DNA of 14,838 bases from a bacterium (lineage in GTDB: Bacteria > Verrucomicrobiota > Kiritimatiellia > UBA8416), in assembly GCA_020048935.1 (NCBI GenBank), contig JAIFLS010000203.1, positions 1 to 14,838 on the forward strand. Direction: 5' to 3'. The notes beneath the pieces are model-generated. The model had not been told where the DNA came from. It was given only the letters and a program-made list of their open reading frames with translations, and searched no databases. A program made the position numbers and the translations under genes. Shown piece by piece: positions 1 through 6,046 of the stretch (within the stretch, counting starts at the first letter, position 1; the number at the start of each line of letters is the position of its first letter).

Positions 1-766
1 GGGACCCAAAATTTAGAGGCGCGACAGGCGAGCTACCTACGACACCCCGCGCGAAGTTGGCCGGGGGGCGTGGTCAAGATTCCGGTGCGGCAATATGGGA
101 CCCTAATTTGCAGCCAGCCCCCGGCACCGACGCCACGACCGCCAGCAGCCCCAGGAGCCCGCAGGACGCGCCGCAGCCCTTCACCCACCCCAGCGCACAG
201 CCAACACATAGACAGCGCAGCCAGCGACGAGCAGGAAGCCGGAGAGGTGGAAGCAGGACGCCACCAGCCCAGCCCCCTTCACCCCAGCCACCCAACACCC
301 GAGGCGATGAACACCGACGCTGGCATCCCGCCACCGATGCACCGAGCCTTGCACCAGCCAGAGACGACCGGCATTGGCACCCAGGCGGCAGCGATCCGCC
401 ACCGATCCGCCCAGCCGCACGGCACCGGCACCGGCACCGGCAGGCGGCACCCAGCCCGAAGCCGACCAGCTACAGCCACCAGACCCCGCAGACGCCCACC
501 GGCACCCCCGCCAGAAAAACGCGTAGGATGCTCTAGAACGCATCGCAGCCCCGCCGCGAACAAAGACACGCACCGAAGCCAGCCAAAGCCAGACGGCGGC
601 AGCAGGCGACGGATTTCGGGCGGTGCGTGTGTTCTTTCTGTACTCTTTCTAAATCAGCGCGTGTATGCTTTCCGGCTTCGTGTATTCTTTATGGTGTTTG
701 TTCTCGCAGTCAAAGCAGGGGCAAACAGGCGCAAAGTGTAATATGACAGAAACCGCAAAAAGGCAC
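1..766. other. Gene-free low-complexity region, T-poor and C/A-rich
   Basis: No convincing gene is visible in this stretch. From about 100 to 610 the plus strand is strikingly poor in T and rich in C and A, with runs of CAGCC, CACC and GGCACC; the hexamer GGCACC is repeated about three times near 420-438. Several frames stay open here only because T-poor DNA contains few stop codons. Their translations are Pro/Ala/Arg/His-rich, have no recognisable domain and lack a ribosome binding site at the TTG or GTG starts. From about 620 to 710 the composition flips to T-rich. I see no RNA gene. It may be decayed or unconstrained intergenic DNA, or the edge of a repeat-rich locus to the left. Confidence 0.5.
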
Positions 767-797
767 AAAAAAGGCCGAATCCCTAAGGAATCCGACC
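767..797 (-). terminator. Intrinsic terminator of the ndk-tRNA unit
   Basis: Read on the minus strand, an 11-bp stem (arms 797-787 and 783-773, with three G-U pairs) closes on a 3-nt loop and is followed at once by six T (772-767). It lies 18 bp beyond the tRNA-Lys 3' end, in the correct orientation to end the leftward transcript that carries the three tRNAs. The plus-strand reading has no T-run after the stem, so it is not a terminator for the other direction. Confidence 0.85.
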
Positions 798-815
798 TGT
801 TTTCACGGTTTTGAG

Positions 816-891
<76 letters not shown>

Positions 892-914
892 AGAAATCCC
901 CACCATGAAATAAA

Positions 915-989
915 TGGAGCGAGCGAAGGGATTCGAACCCTCGACGTCCACCTTGGCAAGGTGGAGCTCTACCACTGAGCTACGCTCGC
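915..989 (-). tRNA. tRNA-Gly (anticodon GCC)
   Basis: A complete minus-strand cloverleaf of 75 nt including an encoded CCA (917-915). The acceptor stem is GCGAGCG/CGCTCGC, the anticodon loop TTGCCAA gives GCC, and the T arm is GAGGG-TTCGAAT-CCCTT with one wobble pair. It lies 23 bp upstream of tRNA-Lys with no terminator between them, so the two are probably cotranscribed. Confidence 0.96.
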
Positions 990-1014
990 TTTATCATTTC
1001 AAAAACGTCCGTGT

Positions 1015-1042
1015 AATTTAACGGATGCCGCGGGAATTGCAA
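1015..1042 (-). promoter_or_regulatory. Possible promoter for tRNA-Gly and tRNA-Lys
   Basis: In the 88-bp gap between tRNA-Leu and tRNA-Gly the minus strand carries TTGCAA (1042-1037) and, 16 bp on, TAAATT (1020-1015), each matching four of six sigma70 consensus positions. The spacing and location would suit a transcript starting about 15-20 bp upstream of tRNA-Gly. Both hexamers are weak, so this is only a candidate internal promoter that could uncouple two tRNAs from ndk transcription. Confidence 0.3.
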
Positions 1043-1077
1043 ACTTTTTTTTCAAAAACCACGAATACCCGAAAATA

Positions 1078-1159
1078 TGGGCGAGGCGGGACTCGAACCC
1101 GCAAGCCGTGAGGCACAAGATCCTAAGTCTTGCGTGTCTGCCAATTTCACCACTCGCCC
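1078..1159 (-). tRNA. tRNA-Leu (anticodon TAG)
   Basis: A class II tRNA of 82 nt on the minus strand. The acceptor stem is GGGCGAG/CTCGCCC, the anticodon loop CTTAGGA gives TAG, there is an extended variable arm, and the T arm is GCGGG-TTCGAGT-CCCGC with discriminator A. Unlike its two neighbours it does not encode CCA; the next bases read TAT, so nucleotidyltransferase must add the CCA end. It starts only 8 bp after the stop codon of the NDK-like gene, which implies that it is processed from the same transcript. Confidence 0.95.
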
Positions 1160-1167
1160 GAAAACCG

Positions 1168-2331
1168 CTATGAAAGGCAATACTGTTTAATCCATGGGGA
1201 TATGTTATCGCTTCCCACATTGATGATCGCCATCTCGCGCCGGGCGTTCTCCGGAGAGTCGGACGCATGCGCGGCATTGACCATGATGTTACTGCCGAAT
1301 TCGCGCCGCACCGAGCCCGGCCGCGCCTTGCTCGGATCGGTTGTCCCGAGGATGTCGCGGATCTTGGCGACCGCGTCAATCCCCTCGTAGACGAGCGCCA
1401 GGCATTCCTCGTGGCCGGCCGTGCCCTTGTCCTCTTCCAGCACCTTGGATGGACGGTGCCCGGTCATGAATTCGACAATCGCCTCGAACTGCCACTTCGC
1501 GAAGATGCCCCCGAGATTCTCGCACAAGGTCTTGCATTCCTCTGCCGGCACGTCGAACCCGAATTCACGGCTCAATGCCGCCGCCGCGCGGTCGGTTCCG
1601 ATATCCTTGAATTTCCGGCTCAACGCCTCCACCACCGGACCGTAGAACTGCTCGGCCTGGGCAACGGTCATCTTGAACTTCTTGATGCCCACAATCCGCA
1701 GGCCGGCTCCGGACAGCACGTCAATGATGCTGCCTGTGCGCAGGCTCGGCACCCGGAAGTTGTCGGGCTTGAGCATCACCAGGGTCCGCTCGAAATTCCC
1801 TTCCGGGTAAACGGCGGAGGATTGCACGATACCTCCGTCGCTTTGCGTATAGCGCATCCAGATGGAAAGCGTCTTCTTGGCGCGCTCCACCGTCGGGCCC
1901 ACCAGCACGGCGGGTTCGAAATAGCGCACGGTCCCGTCACTATCCTCGACGTATTCGCCATACGTCTCGCGTACCGTCTCGCCGCATTCCGCGCGTACAC
2001 GCGCCGGCCCGGTCACGCGCCAGATCTTCGCGATCGCGTCGATCCCCTCGAAGAGCAGCAGCAGCACCCGGTGCGGTTTGCCGGTCAGGGGATTCGTTCC
2101 GAAGGATTTGAGAATGTAGTCCGCAATCAGCCTGTTCACCTCGGGCACCCCGTCGGCGGCATGGCGAATGGAATGCGCGTACTCCTCGATAAGCGCGGGC
2201 GACGGGTTGAAAAGCCGCGCACCGACAAAGTTGAGGTCCGTACGTGCCAGATAGCGCGCGATGACCCCGCCGGTTCTCGACTTGGCCAGCGTGTGCGGGG
2301 TTACCATTACAAATGCAAGCTCTCGTTTCAT
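1168..2331 (-). CDS. Tandem nucleoside-diphosphate-kinase-like protein (one degenerate, one active-looking domain)
   Basis: The 387-residue product contains two NDK-like units; canonical NDKs are about 140 residues with one unit. NDK moves the gamma phosphate of NTPs to NDPs through a phospho-histidine. The second unit (about 183-372) keeps the signature: LKPD at 187-190 and NAAHASDSP at 352-360, with His355 as the expected phospho-histidine. It is enlarged by an insertion at about 232-300. The first unit (about 5-160) has the same fold pattern (TPHTLAKSRTGG, LFEGIDAIAKIW), but T replaces the KPD lysine and no histidine stands where the catalytic one should be, so it is probably non-catalytic. 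The ATG at 2331 is chosen because GAAGG lies 7 bp upstream; a longer open frame to 2457 has no such signal and would add a non-NDK extension. Three tRNA genes follow within 8 bp. Family assignment is firm; activity of the second unit is inferred. Confidence 0.85.
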   Translation of the reverse strand: MKRELAFVMVTPHTLAKSRTGGVIARYLARTDLNFVGARLFNPSPALIEEYAHSIRHAADGVPEVNRLIADYILKSFGTNPLTGKPHRVLLLLFEGIDAIAKIWRVTGPARVRAECGETVRETYGEYVEDSDGTVRYFEPAVLVGPTVERAKKTLSIWMRYTQSDGGIVQSSAVYPEGNFERTLVMLKPDNFRVPSLRTGSIIDVLSGAGLRIVGIKKFKMTVAQAEQFYGPVVEALSRKFKDIGTDRAAAALSREFGFDVPAEECKTLCENLGGIFAKWQFEAIVEFMTGHRPSKVLEEDKGTAGHEECLALVYEGIDAVAKIRDILGTTDPSKARPGSVRREFGSNIMVNAAHASDSPENARREMAIINVGSDNISPWIKQYCLS

Positions 2332-2434
2332 CAATAAACCTTCGTATTCTTTTTTCTCCCGTTTTCCGCCCCGGAACCCACTTTCCCGGTTAATAACGGA
2401 AACACCTGCCATCGGCAATATAAAACGGTGCAGG

Positions 2435-2464
2435 ATGATAGCCAGAACCAAAGTCATGTGTCCA
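2435..2464 (-). promoter_or_regulatory. Candidate sigma70 promoter for the ndk-tRNA unit
   Basis: The minus strand has TGGACA (2464-2459) and TATCAT (2440-2435), each five of six to consensus, separated by 18 bp and about 105 bp upstream of the chosen ndk start. A second, weaker possibility (TTGATT with TATACA) lies further upstream, close to the opposing promoter. The choice between them cannot be made from sequence alone. Confidence 0.4.
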
Positions 2465-2536
2465 CATCATTCGTCATGATGATCGCGGCGACATTCACCC
2501 GCACCCTGCGAGTCCTGTGTATATTTTATTGTTTAA

Positions 2537-2565
2537 TTGACAATCAAATGGGCTGGTGATATAAG
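2537..2565 (+). promoter_or_regulatory. Strong sigma70-type promoter of the dksA-lspA-miaA-radC operon
   Basis: A perfect TTGACA (2537-2542) is followed after exactly 17 bp by TATAAG (2560-2565). Transcription would start near 2572, about 30 bp before the ATG at 2602. It is the best promoter match in the window and lies in the divergent spacer between the ndk-like gene and the DksA-like gene. Confidence 0.75.
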
Positions 2566-2601
2566 TCGCGGCTCTTTTAATTGTTTTCGAGGGTATTCAA
2601 T

Positions 2602-3546
2602 ATGGCTGCTAAGAAGATGAAGGTGTCCAAGCCCGCTCCTGTCGCGAAGTCCGCGGCACCCAAGGCAAAATCGGGGCAGAAGCGTGAGTCGGTAAACAAG
2701 GTTGTCGCGGCGAAAAAGCCGGCTAAGGCGCCTGCTAAGACGGTTAGATCGGCTGAATCGTCATCCAAGCCTGTGCAATCGAAGCCAAAGGTATCGGCGG
2801 TTAAAGAGCCGGCGGCAAAACCGCTATCGAAATCAACTGCATCCGCCAAGATTGTTGCGAAAACGACACCGCCGGTTGCGTCAGCCCCGGTAAAAGCCAA
2901 GCCACCGGTCAAGGCGGCTGTCGTGACGCCTTCGAAATCGGCCAAGGGGGGCAAGCCCGCAGCGGTTGCTGCGGTTCCGGCGCCCGTGGGCAATGTCCAT
3001 GAGACGGCGTCCACCATCAGTACCGGTGGCGAGGATGGAACGCGCACGTTCTCGACGATTATGCAAGGCCATGCCGCCATCGCCAAAGGGATCGAGGCTC
3101 GCAAGGCAGCGGCCAAGGCGAAGAACCTGGCGCGTTTTCCCCGATTGGCGGTTCCCCGTACCAAGCCAACCAAGAAGCTGACGGCAGTCCAGTCGAAATC
3201 CTATGAGCAGATGTTGTTGCGCCTGCGCGACGAATTGAGTCGCCAGATGGCTTTCCTGCGCGGTGCCTCGCTGACCCGTTCGGATGAAGTCAATCCCGAG
3301 GAAGACGGGTCGGACGCCTTTGAGCGTCAACTCGCCCTGAAGCTGGCGTCCAATGAGGGCGACGCCATTTTCGAGATCGACGAGGCCCTGCAGCGCATCA
3401 AGGACGGCGTCTATGCGATCTGCCAGGATTGCGGTTGTATCATCAATTCGGCACGACTGAAGGCGTTGCCGTTCGTGCGCCGCTGCGTCGAGTGCAAGCG
3501 GGTTGCCGAGAAGAAACGCACAGCGGACGACCGCCGCTATTTCTAA
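2602..3546 (+). CDS. DksA/TraR-family zinc-finger protein with long Lys/Ala/Pro-rich N-terminal tail
   Basis: The 314-residue product has two parts. Residues 1 to about 195 are low complexity, rich in Lys, Ala, Pro and Ser, strongly basic and like a histone H1 tail. Residues about 200-314 are a DksA/TraR domain: a helical segment (about 203-270) and a C4 zinc finger with C274-x2-C277 and C295-x2-C298. E. coli DksA is only about 150 residues and binds in the RNA polymerase secondary channel to tune initiation with ppGpp. The acidic turn has D235 and D238, resembling the DxxD of the DksA tip, but the position matching the tip Ala appears to be Phe240, so function at RNA polymerase is not certain. 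ATG 2602 follows GAGGG at 2589-2593; an in-frame TTG at 2581 would add seven residues but lacks a binding site. It is first gene of an operon, 42 bp before lspA. The tail may bind nucleic acid. Confidence 0.88.
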   Translation: MAAKKMKVSKPAPVAKSAAPKAKSGQKRESVNKVVAAKKPAKAPAKTVRSAESSSKPVQSKPKVSAVKEPAAKPLSKSTASAKIVAKTTPPVASAPVKAKPPVKAAVVTPSKSAKGGKPAAVAAVPAPVGNVHETASTISTGGEDGTRTFSTIMQGHAAIAKGIEARKAAAKAKNLARFPRLAVPRTKPTKKLTAVQSKSYEQMLLRLRDELSRQMAFLRGASLTRSDEVNPEEDGSDAFERQLALKLASNEGDAIFEIDEALQRIKDGVYAICQDCGCIINSARLKALPFVRRCVECKRVAEKKRTADDRRYF

Positions 3547-3588
3547 ACCGGCGGGGGGATTGATCCGCCGCGGAATGCAAGAAGGTTT

Positions 3589-4077
3589 ATGCTACCGCTG
3601 CTTTTAGGCATCGCGATCACGCTGCTTGACCAGGTAACGAAGGTCCTGGTCGATAAGAATTTCGATTTGTACGACTCGATTCCGATTGTGCCGGGACTGT
3701 TTGACCTCCGCTACATCCGCAATACCGGTGCGGCCTGGGGCCTCTTTGCCGGCGGGCAATTCTGGCTGGCGATGCTTTCCGTGGCCGTGCTGCTGGCGCT
3801 GGTCATCTTCCGGCGTTCCTTCTTCGCGGACGGATTGACGGATCGCGTCGCCTTCGGTCTGATCATCGGAGGCATTATCGGCAATTTCATCGACCGGGTA
3901 AGGTTGGAATACGTGATCGATTTCATGGATTTCCATTGGCGCGGTCATCATTTCCCCGCCTTCAATGTGGCCGATGCCTCGATCTGCTGTGGCGTGGCGC
4001 TCTATATGGTCGCGCAGATCCTCATGGCGCGCCGCCGCCAGCGGCATGAAAGTGAATGCGCGGGAGTGCCGCGGTGA
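3589..4077 (+). CDS. lspA: Lipoprotein signal peptidase (signal peptidase II)
   Basis: This 162-residue inner-membrane aspartyl protease removes signal peptides from diacylglyceryl-modified prolipoproteins. About four hydrophobic segments are visible (near 1-20, 58-74, 86-102 and 128-147). Family motifs are all present: D14 in the first helix, NTGAAWG (45-51), GNFIDR (98-103) with catalytic Asp102, and FNVADASI (125-132) with catalytic Asp129. The length is normal for the family. AGAAGG lies just before the ATG with a short 3-bp spacer. It is preceded by the DksA-like gene and overlaps miaA by 4 bp if miaA uses its GTG start, so it is translated from the operon mRNA. Assignment is secure. Confidence 0.97.
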   Translation: MLPLLLGIAITLLDQVTKVLVDKNFDLYDSIPIVPGLFDLRYIRNTGAAWGLFAGGQFWLAMLSVAVLLALVIFRRSFFADGLTDRVAFGLIIGGIIGNFIDRVRLEYVIDFMDFHWRGHHFPAFNVADASICCGVALYMVAQILMARRRQRHESECAGVPR

Positions 4078-5021
4078 CCGCGGTTGCCGGGCGTGCGCTG
4101 CATGTGCTGGTGGGCCCGACGGCGTCGGGCAAGAGCGCGGTCGCGCAGCTCATGGCCGAGCAAAGCGGGGCCGCCGTGCTTTCGGCGGATTCCATGCTGG
4201 TCTACCGGGGAATGGATATTGGCACGGCCAAGCCCGATCAGGATGCTCGTCAACGGGTAGATTACCTGGGTGTTGATCTGGCTGACCCCTGTGATTCCTT
4301 CAGTGTGTGGGCCTATCGCGAAGCCGTAGCAGCGCAACTGGCCGGGTTGCCGCCCGAAAGGGAAGTCCTGGTCGCGGGGGGGAGCGGACTTTACGTCAAG
4401 GCGTTGACGATGGGACTGGCGGCGGCGGGTGCGGCTCCTGAAACCCGTGCCCGGTGGGAGGCTCTGTTTGCCGACCAAGGGGTGGAGGGGTTGCAGCAGG
4501 CCTTGCGGCAGCGGGACGCCGAGGGGCTGGCCGGCCTGAGCGATCCGCTGAATCCGCGGCGTCTGATCCGGGCGCTTGAACGGCACGAGGCTGGCGGCGA
4601 AACGGCAGAAGAAGCCTCGTTGTGGTGCGGTGCGGCGACAGGCCCGATCGTGGCCGGATTGTGGATGGAGCCAGCGTTGCTGAACAAGCGGATTGAACAA
4701 AGGGTCGAGACCATGTATGCTGCCGGCCTTCTTGAGGAAGTGATCGGGCTGCTGGCCGATCCGCGAGGGCTTTCGGAAACCGCGCGGCAGGCGATCGGCT
4801 ATGCCGAGGCGATTGCCGTGATCGAGGGGCGCAGCAGCCGGGAAGAGGCGATGGCGGTGACGGCGGCACGTACCCGGCGGCTGGCCAAGCGGCAGCGCAC
4901 CTGGTTCCGGCACCAGGCGCAAGTGGAATGGATCGAGGTGCAGCCGGGCGAACCCCTGGAGTCCGTGGCGCACCGGGTGCGGGCGGTATGGAGAACACAT
5001 GGCAGTGCAAGCATGGCATGA
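4074..5021 (+). CDS. miaA: tRNA dimethylallyltransferase
   Basis: MiaA transfers a dimethylallyl group to N6 of A37 in tRNAs that read UNN codons. The 315-residue product carries the P-loop GPTASGKS (14-21), the substrate motif DSMLVYRGMDIGTAKPD, a GGSGLY segment (usually GGTGLY in the family), and a C-terminal RxxxKRQRTWFRH tRNA-binding stretch. I prefer the GTG at 4074: GGGAG at 4062-4066 lies 7 bp upstream, and GTGA overlaps the lspA stop, which suits translational coupling. An in-frame ATG at 4056 would add six residues but has only a weak upstream signal. The gene overlaps radC by 23 bp. Function is secure; the start is likely but not certain. Confidence 0.95.
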   Translation: MTAVAGRALHVLVGPTASGKSAVAQLMAEQSGAAVLSADSMLVYRGMDIGTAKPDQDARQRVDYLGVDLADPCDSFSVWAYREAVAAQLAGLPPEREVLVAGGSGLYVKALTMGLAAAGAAPETRARWEALFADQGVEGLQQALRQRDAEGLAGLSDPLNPRRLIRALERHEAGGETAEEASLWCGAATGPIVAGLWMEPALLNKRIEQRVETMYAAGLLEEVIGLLADPRGLSETARQAIGYAEAIAVIEGRSSREEAMAVTAARTRRLAKRQRTWFRHQAQVEWIEVQPGEPLESVAHRVRAVWRTHGSASMA

Positions 5022-5787
5022 GGAGAACGAGGCTGGCGGAGGTGGCGGACTGGCGGACCCCGGCTACAAGTGCGGTAGTAGTGTATGCCGTGTCTGCGAT
5101 ATGCCGGCCCAGATCCGTCCGCGCGAGGCTGTTGCGCAGTTCGGTGTCGAGAATGTCAGCGATGACGTGCTGCTGGCACTGCTGCTGCGTGCTGGGATCA
5201 AGGGCATCAACGTGGTGGACCTGGCCAAGGGATTGCTGCGGCGATATGCATCCTTGAGCGCGATTGCCGAGACATCGGTGGCCGATCTGGCGAGCGTCAA
5301 GGGGATGGGTCCCGTCAAGGCGCAGATGCTGAAGGCGGCGCTGGAGCTGGGGCGCCGCCTGGGGTCGGAGATGCAGCCCGCCCGCGTCAAGATCACGACC
5401 CCGGCCGATGTCTACCGGTTGCTGCGTCATCAGGCAGTCACGCTCGGCCGCGAGATGTTCTGGGTGCTGCTGGTGAATGCCAAGAACGTTTTGATCTGTC
5501 AGCCGGTGGATGTGACCGCCGGCATCCTGGATGCCAGCCTTGTGCATCCGCGTGAGGTGTTCCGCGAGGCGATCCGGTCCGCGGCGGCGGCCGTTGTGCT
5601 CGTGCACAACCACCCGTCCGGCGACCCGTCGCCGTCCAGCGAGGATCTGAAGATCACCCGCCAGTTGATCGAGGCGGGGCGGATTATCGATATAAAAGTC
5701 CTGGATCATGTAATCCTGGGGCGCAGTGGAGCGACAAGTGAGGACGGGTACCTGAGTCTGCGGGAATCCGGGTTAGTCGCTTTTTGA
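4999..5787 (+). CDS. radC: RadC-family JAMM protein
   Basis: The 262-residue product has the RadC layout: an N-terminal UPF0758 helical part (RPREAVAQFG, then DDVLLALLLRAG), a helix-hairpin-helix segment (SVKGMGPVKAQML, 99-111) and a C-terminal JAMM metalloprotease-like domain with HNHPSGDPSPSSED (203-216), in which His203, His205 and Asp216 are the expected metal ligands. The biological role of RadC is unsettled; the old DNA-repair assignment is doubtful. ATG 4999 follows GGAG (4990-4993) with a 5-bp spacer inside the end of miaA. The first 34 residues are not typical of RadC and include a Gly run and Cys25, Cys30 and Cys33. A start at Met35 (5101) would match the usual family N-terminus but lacks a visible binding site. 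Confidence 0.93.
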   Translation: MAVQAWHEENEAGGGGGLADPGYKCGSSVCRVCDMPAQIRPREAVAQFGVENVSDDVLLALLLRAGIKGINVVDLAKGLLRRYASLSAIAETSVADLASVKGMGPVKAQMLKAALELGRRLGSEMQPARVKITTPADVYRLLRHQAVTLGREMFWVLLVNAKNVLICQPVDVTAGILDASLVHPREVFREAIRSAAAAVVLVHNHPSGDPSPSSEDLKITRQLIEAGRIIDIKVLDHVILGRSGATSEDGYLSLRESGLVAF

Positions 5788-5796
5788 TAAGGGATC

Positions 5797-5817
5797 CCAC
5801 CGGGCTTGCCCCGGTGG
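5797..5817. repeat. Hairpin just after radC (no T-run)
   Basis: An 8-bp perfect stem, CCACCGGG (5797-5804) with CCCGGTGG (5810-5817), closes on a 5-nt loop 10 bp after the radC stop. No T-tract follows, so it is not a canonical intrinsic terminator, though it could stabilise the operon mRNA 3' end. A second inverted repeat, GGGCGAC (5852-5858) with GTCGCCC (5878-5884), lies just downstream. I cannot name a repeat family for this spacer. Confidence 0.5.
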
Positions 5818-5936
5818 TGAAGTAAGTTGAGTTGGGGACTTTAGGAGGTAAGGGCGACACAATGTAGCTAGAGATGAGTCGCCCCCCCCGGGGTGCCGGG
5901 CGAAAATGAGTGGGTAACAGCATAAAAATAGAAGCG

Positions 5937-6013
5937 AACATCCAACAACCAACGCCCAAGTTGGTGAGTCTTTACTTGGATGTTGGGCGTTGGTTGTTGG
6001 ATGTTGGGCGTTG
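5937..6013. repeat. Perfect 23-bp inverted repeat with 17-bp direct repeats upstream of lysA
   Basis: Arm 5937-5959 is the exact reverse complement of 5983-6005, with a 23-bp loop between. On the right side TTGGATGTTGGGCGTTG occurs twice (5976-5992 and 5997-6013), a 21-bp period. TTGG/GTTGG-rich units of this style are, as I recall, often dispersed in intergenic DNA of environmental bacteria, but this window has only one cluster. The second direct repeat ends 21 bp before the AAGGAG of lysA, so a transcript from upstream would carry a very stable hairpin in the lysA leader. Too few units and no spacers make it unlike CRISPR. Confidence 0.85.
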
Positions 6014-6046
6014 AAACAAATTGAAGTTATAGCTAAGGAGACGATG

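Noticed and set aside
626..693. Three imperfect direct repeats of the form CGTGTxTxCTTTxxG
   Set aside because: Uneven spacing (34 and 19 bp) and several mismatches in a T-rich stretch; could easily be chance.
70..741. Long open frame of 223 residues, Pro/Arg/His-rich, in the T-poor tract
   Set aside because: GTG start without a binding site, no domain, and several other frames are open over the same DNA because stop codons are rare in T-poor sequence.
1267..2337. 356-residue open frame antisense to the NDK-like gene
   Set aside because: It is the opposite-strand shadow of a gene with clear family motifs, and its translation has no recognisable domain.
3549..3570. Hairpin CGGCGG/CCGCCG between the DksA-like gene and lspA
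   Set aside because: Six-bp stem, 10-nt loop and no T-run; the close spacing of the genes argues for cotranscription rather than termination.
4396..5709. 437-residue open frame antisense to miaA and radC
   Set aside because: It spans two well-identified genes on the other strand and is rich in Pro, Arg and His as expected for GC-rich antisense reading.
5937..6013. Possible CRISPR-like array
   Set aside because: Only two direct units of 17 bp with a 4-bp gap, plus an inverted copy; no spacers of regular length and no cas gene.
5788..6043. Lysine riboswitch upstream of lysA
   Set aside because: No L-box-like core is recognisable; the structure present is the long simple palindrome and short GC-rich hairpins.
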